From positions 44,663,355 through 44,727,354 of the forward strand of contig NC_016131.3 in NCBI RefSeq assembly GCF_000005505.3: DNA of 64,000 bases, in the 5' to 3' direction. Source of the stretch: Brachypodium distachyon. Its lineage: Eukaryota > Streptophyta > Magnoliopsida > Poales > Poaceae. Made by a program: the position numbers and the translations under genes. Below, piece after piece: positions 1 through 9,167 of this stretch (positions are counted from its first letter, which is position 1; each line of letters begins with the position of its first letter). The notes under the pieces were generated by a model that saw nothing but the letters and a program-made list of their open reading frames with translations, had not been told where the DNA came from and searched no databases.

Positions 1-176
1 CCGTCGCCGGCATCGGAGAGGAAGGGCTGCGACGCCCGCTCTTCGCCGAGTCCCTCACCGACGGCTGCAGCTGTTGCAGCAGGAGGGAGAGAGCGGCACG
101 GAGCTCGGCCACCGGCCCGCAGGGTGGGGAACCCTGCCATGCCGTCACCCATGGTGCTTGACGCCAGAAGCGACAT
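1..176 (-). CDS. Possible first exon of a host gene, open to the window edge
   Basis: Reading the minus strand from an ATG at 174-176 gives 58 codons without a stop up to base 1. The peptide begins MSLLASSTMG and is rich in Ala, Ser and Arg with few acidic residues near its start, as in a plastid transit peptide, then ends in an acidic stretch. The DNA upstream on this strand (about 177-300) is pyrimidine-rich and resembles a plant 5' leader; a very short upstream ATG frame lies about 25 nt before the main ATG. No domain is visible and the gene is not recognised. A chance open frame in GC-rich DNA is a real alternative. Confidence 0.3.
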   Translation of the reverse strand, partial: MSLLASSTMGDGMAGFPTLRAGGRAPCRSLPPAATAAAVGEGLGEERASQPFLSDAGD

Positions 177-877
177 CGTGTGGCTGTAGCGCGCGTCATG
201 CAGGCATTCACGATGTTTGCTCCGCTCCGCTCTGCCGCAGTCAAGAAAAGAGCAAAGAGGCGGAGCTGAAGGATGAAGATGATGGGTTTGTGTGGGTGGG
301 GATGTTAGGGGGGTTATTGCAATTTACATCATGTCAGCTAGTGGGTCCTGTACGTCAGATACATGCCACATCAGCAAAATACGCACGTCTCCATCGTATA
401 GAATCGTATTGCACCGTATTTTAAAGTTTAATGACCTAGATGAACGTTTTGAGAGTACGAGGACTAGATTGGACCGTCAACACAAGTTAGATGACTAACG
501 GTGTGTTTTACTCTTTAGTGTAAACAAAAGAATTGTCTTGGGGCCCGGGACCCCACTCACTGTGCTCTGGACCCGCCCCTGGATATACCGAGGACCGGTG
601 TGTAGATCTAGTTGTCAGTGGCTACGACTAGGAATTTCGTTTCATGCTGACATGTCAGTGGCTGTCCGACGGTGCGGGGGTGGGAGCGTCCTGTCCAGCA
701 AAGTCGGCACGCGCGCGTGCGTGATCTCCTTCTTGAAGGCGTTGCATTGGATCAATGACAACTTAGTCATAGGTGTTGTTCTGCCATTAATTGTCACTCG
801 GTCACTCCATGTACAATGTACAGATGTACTTAGCTTTTAAGTTGATATTTTGGCAGTGTTGTCTGTCATATTTCATA
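177..877. other. Intergenic stretch, no gene seen
   Basis: No open frame with recognisable content. The first part could be leader and promoter of the possible minus-strand exon at 1-176. The part at about 300-530 has the wording of dispersed grass repeats (short AT-rich phrases around 'gtgggtcc' and 'gatgaacg') but I could not find ends or a target duplication. 540-840 is GC-rich and featureless. Confidence 0.4.
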
Positions 878-1000
878 CTCTCTCCGTCTAACAAAAGATG
901 TCTTAAGTTTCTTAAAATTTGAAGTATCTAAATATGACTTAATGTATAGATGCATTCAAATTTAGTCAAAGTTGAGACATCTTTTGTTGAACGGAGGAAG
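878..1000 (+). mobile_element. Stowaway MITE, copy 1
   Basis: A 123-bp element with terminal inverted repeats of the type CTCTCTCCGTC / GACGGAGGAAG (3' end slightly decayed), preceded by a TA. The sub-terminal words 'acaaaagatgtct' and 'agacatcttttgt' are inverted copies of each other. This is the standard structure of grass Tc1/mariner-type Stowaway MITEs, which carry no gene and are moved by a transposase in trans. It is the reverse complement of the copy at 1315-1438. Confidence 0.88.
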
Positions 1001-1314
1001 AAACAAAAATTGGTTATTTACATCCGAGGATGGAGAGGCTTGGAGGTCAAAATTCTTCATATATTTTTTGACTGTTTAGTCGGGTGCAGTTTCCTGCAAA
1101 CCATCTGAATCTCATATTGACTCAACATGTATAACCTACAAAACAAAAATTTCGTTGTAAAATAAAAATAAAAATTGCACTAACATTTCACTAAATTATT
1201 CATGTATTTTTTTGATTTTTTGATTGTAAAGGAAGGTGCGCATTCTGTCGGTTTCATTACATGGAGAAAAGAAGAAGATAAAATAAAGACGACTGTTACC
1301 TCCATTTCTAAATA
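1001..1314. other. AT-rich spacer between two MITEs, no gene seen
   Basis: AT-rich DNA with runs of A and T. Short open frames on both strands run into the neighbouring MITE and show nothing recognisable. Confidence 0.4.
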
Positions 1315-1438
1315 CTTCCTTCGTCCAATAAAAGATGTCTCAACTTTAACTAAATTTGAATGCATCTATATATTAAGTCATGTCTAGATACATCCAAATT
1401 TTGACAAAACCAAGACATCTTTTGTTGGACGGAGAGAG
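1315..1438 (-). mobile_element. Stowaway MITE, copy 2 (inverted relative to copy 1)
   Basis: A 124-bp element following a TA at 1313-1314, with ends CTTCCTTCGTCC and GGACGGAGAGAG. Its reverse complement matches the copy at 878-1000 over its full length with scattered substitutions. The two copies lie about 315 bp apart in opposite orientation, so a transcript crossing both could fold back. Confidence 0.9.
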
Positions 1439-1660
1439 CACAAGATTTTCTACCTTTGTCTCAAGTCAAACTTCTTAAAGATAATTATCAACCTCTTATT
1501 TGAACTTTTTTAAAATTTTGATCAATTTTATAAAAAAAAACTATCAAAACCTATATTTCAATAAATTATATTTAGAAACATACAGAGTACATTGCTACAC
1601 GCTGCATGGGCTGCGGGCTCTCCATGCCAGAGGTCCTCGACCACACGGTGCCACGATAAT
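1439..1660. other. AT-rich spacer, no gene seen
   Basis: AT-rich to about 1580, then mixed composition. No coding or repeat structure recognised. Confidence 0.4.
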
Positions 1661-1758
1661 TACTCCCTGATCCGATACAAAATTCTTGTTGTGTACCACT
1701 AAAATCACGACAAGAATTTTGAACTAAAACACGAAAATATTTTTGGATGGGAGGGAGT
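1661..1758 (+). mobile_element. Stowaway-like MITE, degenerate
   Basis: Begins TACTCCCTGATCC and ends GGATGGGAGGGAGT, an inverted pair typical of the 'CTCCCTCCG' class of grass Stowaway elements. Internal words 'caaaattcttgt' and 'acaagaattttg' are also inverted. The target duplication is not clean, so the exact limits are approximate. Confidence 0.72.
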
Positions 1759-1881
1759 CTCGGAGCACACGCGTAAGTAATTCCATCGATGCGCTCGATT
1801 TTACCTATAGAACCAGTAGGTATATGTACGTAGAACTCTACACGCGCGCATTGGCGCATGCATGAACTCTAGACGACGATT

Positions 1882-2126
1882 TTACATCTTGTCACATCGC
1901 GCGGGCACGAAGACCAGCTTGTTCTTCTCCAGGTCGTAGGCGACGTGCATGTTCTGCTGCTGGAAGTTACCTATGATGGTCAGATCGCTATCCCCCGCGG
2001 AATTCATCACCAAGCACAGCCCGCTGCCGGAGCCGTCCTCGTCCTCGAGCAAATCAAGCACGTAGCTCTCCCTCGGCAGGTCCCAGTCGGCGCCCTCCAG
2101 TGGAACACCAGCCTCGGCACGGCCAC
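1882..2126 (-). pseudogene. C-terminal remnant of a nepenthesin-type aspartic protease (A1 family)
   Basis: Read on the minus strand, the last about 45 codons give GDSDLTIIGNFQQQNMHVAY and, a few residues on, KLVFVPARC, ending in a stop at 1882-1884. This is the conserved C-terminal signature (TAXi_C type) of plant apoplastic or vacuolar A1 aspartic proteases. Upstream the phrase VAVPRLVFH joins the downstream ADWDLPRESYVLD only by a change of frame near 2100, consistent with loss of one base. The two catalytic Asp motifs and the whole N-terminal lobe are missing. Upstream coding similarity fades before the CACTA element at 2244. Most likely a truncated, frameshifted host gene remnant; the rest may have been lost or may lie beyond the nested retrotransposon block. 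Confidence 0.8.
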
Positions 2127-2594
2127 CTTGCTCGGGCGGGTGACGAGGGAATAACTTTTGGAGTACTCTGCCTTCATATACCTGATGCAGCCCATCAAGG
2201 GGTCCACTCGAAGGCCCAACAATTATATGCAGGTGAGTCCCTCCACTACTGTAGAATCCTTCATTAGTAACGGGCGAAAAACAACATCAGTGGCGGGCAG
2301 GCCGCCCCTTACTAACTTACTGTTACTGATGTGTGCACCATTAGTGACGGGCCGGCTGCCCGTTAGTGATGCTTTCTCCATCAGCGACGGTCACACCATA
2401 ACGCCCGACACTGATGTGAATTTGAAGAAAATAAAAAAAAAGTGGCCGGCCCCCGGCCAGCCCCAAATCCACACAGCAGCCCGTCGACCTCACCGCACCG
2501 GCGTTATCCACTCGCAAACACCAAATCAAAACCAAATACCAAATCTGCTCGCAAAATCAACTTGCTTCCAAACTCGAGCGCCGATCGACGGAGG

Positions 2595-2853
2595 CGGATC
2601 CGGCGGCAGGAGGGCTTGGGGGCGGCGGCTCCTCTCCACGGCGGTGCTCCATGGCTGCAGAAAGTGACCCAGCGGCAGGAAGAGACTCAGCGAGTGAGAG
2701 GGAGAGAGAAATCAGAGAGAGAGAGAGAGACTCATCGAGAGATCCGGGCGCCACGGTCGGATCCGGCGGAAGGAGGGCTTGGGGGCGGTGGCTCCTCTCC
2801 ACGGCGGTGCTCCATGGCTGCAGAAAGTGACCCAGCGAGTGAGAGGGAGAGAG

Positions 2854-2895
<42 letters not shown>

Positions 2896-3020
2896 CACCG
2901 AGAGATCCGGGCACCACCGGCGGATCCAGCGGCAGGAGGGCTTGAGGGCGGTGGCTCCTCTCCACGGCTGCAGGAAGAGACTCAGCGAGTGAGAGGGCCG
3001 AGAGATCTGGGCGCCACGGG
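2595..3020. repeat. 163-bp tandem repeat, about 2.6 copies, inside the CACTA element
   Basis: Units begin at 2595, 2758 and 2921, each with the phrase 'cggatccRgcgg' followed by 'aggagggctt'. The first two starts are 163 bp apart, and so are the second and third. The unit includes a short GA tract that has expanded in the second copy. Confidence 0.85.
2859..2893. repeat. (AG)n microsatellite
   Basis: An uninterrupted AG run of 35 nt in the second unit of the CACTA tandem repeat. The first unit has a shorter version at about 2716-2730. Confidence 0.95.
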
Positions 3021-3385
3021 CCACTGTTGCTTCTCTGGACGCCATGCGAGACGGAGAGGAGAGGGGCGGCGGCCGGTGTGGGCTGGGGCTGGTGTGGAGG
3101 GGCGGCGGCTGGTATGGAGGAAAGGAGAGGGGCGGCGGCCGGTGTGGAGGAAGGCAGAGGCAGGAGCTGGTGTGGAGGGGATCGGGAGGAAGGAAAGAGG
3201 AGAGAGAGATATTCGTGCGGCCGGGGAGGGGAAGAGAATCGCGGGGAGCAGGGAGGAGGGAGAGATGTGCGGTGGCTGGGGAGGGAGTTCCCTGCTGTAG
3301 GATTTTTATACCCTCCCTCAAAACCCTAGGACTGGAACTGGACTGGGCCTTAAATTGGCTTTTCGGCCCAGCATTACTGGGGACA

Positions 3386-3660
3386 TCAGTGGCGGGCACA
3401 GACATAAGGCCGGCAATGATGTGTGTTTTGGTGATTTTTACAAGTTTTTGCATTGGACCATTAGTAACGGGTGTCCTGTGCCCGTCACTGATGAGGGGTC
3501 ATCAGTGACGGGTCTTTCCTGCCCGCCACTGATGAGGGGTCATCAGTGACGGGTTTTGTGCGCCCGTCACTGATGATGGGTCTTCAGTGGCGGGCGGGAA
3601 AGGCCCGTTACTGATGAGGTTCATCAGTGGCGGTCGGAGAAGGCCCGTCACTTATGTTGT
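3386..3660. repeat. Sub-terminal repeat cluster of the CACTA element, right end
   Basis: At least seven alternating direct and inverted copies of a 10-14 bp word around CAGTGACGGG / CCCGTCACTG. The left end (2260-2415) has a similar, more decayed set. Such arrays are transposase-binding sites in En/Spm-like elements. Confidence 0.85.
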
Positions 3661-3677
3661 GTTTTGTAGTAGTGCTC

Positions 3678-4051
3678 AAAGTGCGGTTCAAGTCAAGGAA
3701 CGTGATCTTATCGTACCAGAATAAACTGATTTGATTGTAACCTTCCCGATTATCACGCCCGAGACCTAGCCGCCAGTATATAAGGCTAGGAGGGGGAGTC
3801 GGGAAGGGGAACCTCTACACATTCACGCCAGATTCATCTGTGCATTGTAGCTTCATAGCTCCTCTGTAATCCCGATCAATACAATACACCAAAAGCATGA
3901 CGTAGGGGTTTTACCTTCCGAGGGCACTGAACCTGGGTAAACCTTGCGGCTCCCCTAGTCTTTGTTAGTCGACAAGATCGCTGGTGCACCTCGTGCTCTC
4001 CTTCAGTCGAAAACCCTCGAATCAGGGTATTGCCGAGGTAGCCCCTCGACA
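3678..4051 (+). repeat. 5' LTR of element A (start not resolved)
   Basis: Ends ...CTCGACA directly before a primer-binding site. It contains a TATA box (TATATAAG at 3777-3784) and, about 100 bp later, an AATACAAT-like polyadenylation region. I cannot fix the start: the CACTA element borders it at 3674, and the window does not contain enough of the 3' LTR to compare. Confidence 0.7.
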
Positions 4052-4052
4052 T

Positions 4053-4070
4053 TGGCGCCGACTGTGGGGA
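4053..4070 (+). promoter_or_regulatory. Primer-binding site of element A
   Basis: TTGGCGCCGACTGTGGGG follows the LTR end CGACA. The TGG start pairs with the CCA end of a tRNA, as for retroelement minus-strand priming. I do not assign the tRNA. Confidence 0.75.
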
Positions 4071-4103
4071 AAAAGTGCATCAGATCTACGATATTTTTGA
4101 CCA

Positions 4104-5067
4104 TGTTGTTCTCAATCCACAATGATTCAATCACGGAGGGGTCGATCCGCTTCCGGTCCTTGAGCTTCTCAGCTCACCCGCCGGAATTGCGCTCCACTTT
4201 CCGCAACCTCGACGGTCTTTTGGACATGTCGTTCGGAGGCTTTAACCTCCGAGTCAGCCGCGAAGGAATTGTCAGCTTCGCAGATCCGTCACCCACAAGG
4301 CAAATCTGCAATTCTTCAAAGGCATCATCGACGGATCACTCACCCCCGATGCGTTCGCTGGGTGAGGCAGGGCCAATTTTGGCCAATTTTTTTTGCACCG
4401 AGTGCGATTCACATCACTCGGTGCTCGCTAAAGATCCCACTCCTTACATCGTTAATACCTGTTGGAGTGCAGCAATCAACCCCAAGGATACAATCGCGAT
4501 TCCTCACAAAACCCTAGCACAGGTTTTCGTGGCGGAAGTAGGCGAGTAGTGGAGATAGACGCCGTGCTGGTAGAACCATCTTCGCCGAGGCGCGTGCAGG
4601 AGGCGAGGCCACCGATCACCCAACAATCATTCTCACGCCGGAAGAGGAAGTGCGGGTCGAGGCTGCTCTTAACGGCACTGCCCCTCTGCCGGCAGACGCC
4701 ACGCGCAACGAGATGATGGCATATCACCATGCGTTGAACACTACGCATGCTCGACTGCGAGATGAGCAGGCGGAGCTATAGCGACGGCGAGAGACCGCCG
4801 ACGCTTCGAGTGTCCGCCGACAGCTCTCAGTGCAGAGTCGCAGTGCGTGCTCCCGAAGCGCCCCCAGATATAGAGCGCCGCGCTATCAATCTCGGTTGAA
4901 CAATATCCCCGAGAGAGATCGCATCGGCATGACACGCAGTCTAGATGATGAACTGATGACAGTCAATACCCAGGGGGAGGCTCCCCCGAACGCCATAGGG
5001 AGCCGTGGTTGCTGCAAACACGTACCTCTTATCTACTATGCCACCGGATGACGACCCGAGGGCAGCC
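4104..5067 (+). pseudogene. Element A gag, N-terminal part, degenerate
   Basis: After a short leader, an open frame from an ATG at 4104 runs to 4549 with no known domain. Further coding-like stretches follow in other frames up to the insertion point of B at 5067. The frame is broken at least twice (stop near 4547, frame change near 4780). The N-terminal part of Tat Gag is poorly conserved, so the call rests on position between primer-binding site and Gag core. The gene resumes at 18432 after the duplicated target CAGCC. Confidence 0.6.
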
Positions 5068-6080
5068 TGTCGCACCAGTGGCACCCGGGGTACCACCGCC
5101 GCGTGACGCGTGGGCCCCGTTCCCGAGTTCCCGGGAAGGTTTCATCTCGGGGAGCGTCTATGAGCATCCCAACAAGCTACCAACCCGGAAGGGGCTAGCG
5201 GGGCTTCCAGGAATATTCCCGCCTGGGCACCTCCCGAGAAGCTGCTTCCCCGGGGGGGGAGGGGGGGTGGGGGTTCCCGGGTGCGTTGGGCCCGGGCGCT
5301 TCCCGGGGTCGACTTGCCGGGACAGGGGGTTTCCGGGCGCATGCCCCCGCCTCAGGCGCGGGGCCCAGTAGCCAGATCAACAACGCCGCGAGGACGCGTG
5401 GCGGGCGTGGGATGCGCGGTCCCACTAGGGCAAGGAGTAAGGCGCACGGCTTATTAAATGAGCCGACCGACGAGGCATTACCCGTCCGATCAAAGGAACA
5501 GTGGCTGTGCAATCCTACTCTAGAGGTTTTAGACCCCTAGCGGCGGAGGTGGCATCCATGCGCGCCACCAGCTCACCGGGGGGAGTTGTATGCCTCCCCG
5601 CCCGACACTTGTAGCTCATGCACCGTGGCACCTGTGGCATCCCCTTGAGTATAAAAGGAGGACCCTCGCCAAGGGTCAAAGGGTTCGGCATATGATTAGT
5701 TGGCTTCAGTAGACGGTTGGGCGGAGTTCGACCAACTCATAGTCAGCTTCCAGCACTAGCAAAGAGTAGTAAGGAGTACCTAGCCAGTGAGAGGAAGCCC
5801 GGGAACTTGCCCGGCAACTTGTAAACACCCGATTCTAAACTAATACCAGCTCAGACAAGCAGGACGTAGGTTTTACACCTCCGGGTGGCTCGAACCAGTG
5901 TAAAAAACATGCGTGTGTTTGTTCTTGGATTAGCGCGCACCTCTAGTGCTTCATCTCGCCGGCCCAACAGGGCCCCATCAGCCGTGCCGGCGATCGCCGT
6001 GGCGAACCCCGACGCCCCCACCGAACCTAAAAGGGGGCCGTGGCCGCACGCCCCCGGTGTCGAAGCACCGCACGACGACA
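5068..6080 (+). repeat. 5' LTR of element B
   Basis: 1013 bp, TGTCGCACCAG to ACGACGACA. Promoter TATAAAA at 5650-5656 in the phrase TATAAAAGGAGGACC, which also occurs in D and nearly so in F. The segment from about 5529 to 5867 is almost identical to the 3' LTR (2 differences), while its flanks differ by about 5-6%. A G-rich tract at 5251-5275 has lost about 10 bp in the other LTR. Confidence 0.96.
5650..5656 (+). promoter_or_regulatory. TATA box of the B 5' LTR
   Basis: TATAAAA followed by GGAGGACC. The same box at the same place is in the 3' LTR (17995-18001), in solo LTR D and in the F 5' LTR. Confidence 0.85.
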
Positions 6081-6082
6081 TC

Positions 6083-6101
6083 TGGCGTGCCAGGTAGGGG
6101 G
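6083..6101 (+). promoter_or_regulatory. Primer-binding site of element B
   Basis: TGGCGTGCCAGGTAGGGGG two bases after the LTR end. The identical 19-mer is present in F (minus strand, 63031-63049) with the same 2-base spacing, so B and F use the same tRNA. The tRNA is not assigned here. Confidence 0.82.
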
Positions 6102-6188
6102 TGCGGGAGTTGAGCTCCTCGGTAACCGCCTGCAGCGGCGTTAGCATCGACGTCGGCCTCGCTTTCTTCGCCGACGGGACTAGTCGCC

Positions 6189-7763
6189 ATGCCCCCCAAG
6201 CGGGCTGGTGATCCAGGGATAGACTCGCGTGAAGCCCCAGTGGCACACACGCGGTCGCACGACGTGCGGCCCGAGTCGGGGGCTCAGGAGAACCCCGAGC
6301 CCTCGAGAGTGCAGCAACCACAGCTGCCTCCCCCGCCTCCTCGGCCATCTACGGACAATCGGCCGAGGGGACCGGCTGCCCCCAGTGCCCGGGCCAGTCG
6401 CGCGAGCAGGCTTGGTGCCGCCCGCGCCGGCCAGCGAGTCGAGTCGCGGGCCGAGGATGCTCTGTGGCAGCGGCACCAGGAGCACACCGCGTCGCGAGCA
6501 ACCCCTGGGGGTTCGCACCCTGAGCGCCCAGAGGCGTCCGGGGCCAGGGCGGGAAGCAGGCGCTCGGGAAACCGGTTGGCCCCCGCCCGAACCCCGGCGG
6601 AAGCCATCGTCGCCGCGCGCATCATGGTGCGGTACGAGCTACAGCAGGGCACACCGACGAATGAGACGTGGGGCGAGGAGTTGGAAGCGCTTCTCGCCCT
6701 GGCCGCCCAGCAGCCGCAAGGCGAGGGCGCCCCGGTAGGCTCCGGCCACGGGCAGAACCCGGAGCGTGGGGACGCGCCACCCGCCTCACGACAGGGGGAG
6801 AACCCTCCCCCTCCTCAGGGAGGCCAAGGAGACGGGGACAGGGATGAACCCCAAGGGGGCCGCGGTCAGCCCCGCGCTGGCCGAGAATGCCCTCCCCGGG
6901 GACGCGCCAGGGCACGCGCTGAGGAGCAGCGCAAGTCCGACTGTACTGGCGGCGACGAGCCGGGCTTCCAGGAGCCTCGCGGCATCGCCTGCATCCATGG
7001 GGGAGTTTACGCTCTCCCATCCCACGCCGTGGTGAAGCGCTTCTCCCGCGACGTGTGCGCGCTGTTGCCGGATGCGGAGCTGCAACAGCTGCTGAGTTGG
7101 TCGCACGTGCCGATCACCTTTAGCGCCGACGATCACCCAGCACGACAGTTGGGTTCAGGGGTAATACCCTTCGTCGTCTCGCTGATCATTAGCAATATGA
7201 CGGTGACCAAGGTGCTGGTGGACAACGGAGCGGGGCTTAACCTCCTGTCCGCCAGGCTGGTGGAAAAGCTCCAGCTGCCGGTGGAGCAGCTGAAGCCCAC
7301 CGATCCGTTCCGGGGGGTGAATCCCGGGATCGTGCGCCCGCTGGGACGCATCATGCCGCCGGTCACCTTCGGGTCCCGGGAAGCGTTCAGGACCGAGCAC
7401 ATAGTGTTCGACGTGGTGCATACCCCGTTGCCCTACAACGGGATCCTTGGTCGGCCCGTGCTGATCAAGTTCATGGCGGCCACGCATTGCGCCTATGGCG
7501 TGATGAAGATGCCGTCCGTCTATGGAGTCCTCTCCATCTGGTGTGACCTCAAGGACGCGGCCTGGTGCGTTGGTGAGGTCGTCCGGGCCGCTGCCGCAGC
7601 TGACGCTGGCGACGAGGATGCTGTCGGGGACGACAGCTTGCCGGGCGATGCCCAGCAACGAAGAAGGCCCACGCTACCCAGCGAGAGCTTGCCGTGGGAG
7701 GCGCAGGCTCGAGCTCGCGTCCCGGCAAGGGGCAGGGGCTCCGGGAGGAGGCCCCCAAGGTGA
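6189..7763 (+). pseudogene. Element B Gag-protease fusion lacking the Gag core
   Basis: A 524-codon frame from the ATG at 6189 (MPPKRAGDPG, the same start as in F). Residues 1 to about 210 are the Pro/Arg/Ala-rich Gag N-terminus. The frame then passes straight to the pre-protease phrase DEPGFQEPRG. In F these parts are separated by the Gag core and a CCHC zinc knuckle, both absent here, so an in-frame deletion of several hundred codons has occurred around 6800-6960. The aspartic protease follows (about residues 320-430): its active site reads V-D-N-G-A at 7218-7232, whereas F has the normal D-S-G. Downstream of residue 450 the frame drifts off the family, and the following RT is in another frame. 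Confidence 0.85.
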
Positions 7764-8710
7764 AGAAGCTGCCCCTCCAAGCCGGCGACAAGGAGCGCAC
7801 CGTTACCGTCGGTGCGAACCTTACTGCCGAATAGGAAAGCGCCCTCATCACCTTCCTCCGGGACAATGCCGACGTGTTCGCTTGGGAACCGTCGGATCTT
7901 CCCGGGGTTCCCAGGGAGGTGATTGAGCATCGGCTTGCGGTGCGCCTGGAGGTGCACCCCGTCAAGCAGAAGATCCGGCGGCAAGCACAAGAGCGTAAAG
8001 ATTTCATCAAGCAAGAGGTGGACAAGCTCAAAGATGCCGGGGCAATCAGGGAAGTTCTGTACCCCACTTGGCTGGCTAACCCTGTAGTAGTGCCTAAAGC
8101 AGGAAATAAGCTTCGCATGTGTGTAAATTTTATTGATCTTAATCGCGCATGCCCCAAGGATCCCTTCCCTGTACCCCGTATCGATCAAATAGTCGATTCT
8201 ACGGCTGGTTGTGACTTGCTGAGTTTTCTGGATGCTTTCTCCGGCTACCATCAAATCAAGATGGCGGTCGAGGATGAGGAAAAGACAACGTTTATCACTC
8301 CGGTTGGCTATTATTGTTATACATGCATGCCTTTCGGGTTGAAGAACGCGGGCTACACATTTCAGCGCGCTCTGCACGAATGTTTGGGGCCCCAGCTAGG
8401 CCGCAACACGGAGGCCTACATGGACGACATCGTCATCAAATCGAAGCGTGGGGACTCACTGATTGATGACCTGCGGGAGACGTTCGACAACCTCCGTAGG
8501 ATCAAGCTCAAGCTGAACCCTGATAAGTGCACCTTCGGTGTTAACTCCGGGCAGCTTCTGGGCTTCTTGGTTTCACACAGGGGTATACAGGCCAACCCGA
8601 CCAAGATAGAAGCCATCGAGAAGATGGAGGCCCCCCACAAGGTGAAGGACGTCCAGCGCCTCAACGGCTGTGTCGCCGGGCTGGGACGTTTCATCTCCAG
8701 GCTGGGCTAA
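7745..8710 (+). pseudogene. Element B reverse transcriptase
   Basis: The RT frame can be followed from about 7745, crosses a TAG at 7832-7834, and runs on to a stop at 8708-8710. It shows the Ty3/gypsy RT blocks: PTWLANPVVVPK, FPVPRIDQIVDSTAGC, FLDAFSGYHQI, PFGLKNAG and the catalytic YMDD at 8417-8428, then LGFLVSHRGIQANP. The usual DFTDLN reads NFIDLN (one substitution in the invariant D region). The TAG at 7832 is matched in elements A and F. The terminal stop cuts RT from RNase H. Confidence 0.93.
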
Positions 8711-9165
8711 CGTGCCCTGCCTTTCTTCAAAGTAATGAAGAAGAAGGGTCCAGTCGACTGGACTCCCGAGGCCAAGGCGGCGTTCCAGGAACTCAAGCAG
8801 TACTTGAGGTCGCCGCCCGTCCTCGTTGCCCCCAAGCTGGGCGAGCCGCTGCTACTGTACCTAGCGGCGACTGACCAGGTGGTCAGCTCGGTGCTGGTTG
8901 CCGAGAGGGAGGAGGACGTCCCAGGGACTTGGGCTGCGGGGCAGGGGGTTGAGCGGCCCCTGGCAACCGCCTCGGACCCGGGGACCACCCCCGAGTCGGT
9001 GACCTTGTTGCCGCGGAAGCGGTTGGTGCAGCACCCGGTGTTTTTACTTCGTTAGTACGGTGCTGCGCGACGCGCGGACGAGGTACCCGCAAGTGCAGAA
9101 GCTTCTTCTGGGGATTCTCCTTGCGTCCCGCAAATTGCGCCACTAGTTTCAGGCGCACCGCGTCA
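8711..9165 (+). pseudogene. Element B RNase H (first), frameshifted
   Basis: Continues in the RT frame after the stop: ALPFFKVMKKKGP, WTPEAKAAFQELK and LLLYLAATDQVVSSVLV are the connection and start of the gypsy RNase H. Frame is lost near 9000, and the R-Y-P-x-V-Q-K-L-L phrase appears in another frame at about 9080. F has the same region intact. Confidence 0.85.
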
Positions 9166-9167
9166 CG

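Larger units (their letters stand above)
2244..3674. mobile_element. Non-autonomous CACTA (CMC/En-Spm) transposon
   Basis: Starts CACTACTGTAGAATCC and ends TTTTGTAGTAGTG, the inverted CACTA terminus. A 3-bp target duplication CTC lies at 2241-2243 and 3675-3677, exactly as expected. Both ends carry clustered sub-terminal repeats of the type CAGTGRCGGGC in both orientations, which in this superfamily bind the transposase. At 1431 bp it has no transposase gene. Long open frames inside are low-complexity (Ser/Leu or Arg/Gly/Glu) and follow the internal tandem repeat, so I do not call them genes. Confidence 0.94.

Noticed and set aside
2557..3453. 298-codon minus-strand open frame rich in Ser, Leu and Pro
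   Set aside because: It lies inside the CACTA element and mirrors its tandem repeat and AG microsatellite; low complexity, no domain.
3678..4051. Pairing the A 5' LTR with 44223-44401 as a proven LTR pair
   Set aside because: The two stretches show no similarity I can see; they may be different parts of a longer LTR, so I left the pairing as probable only.
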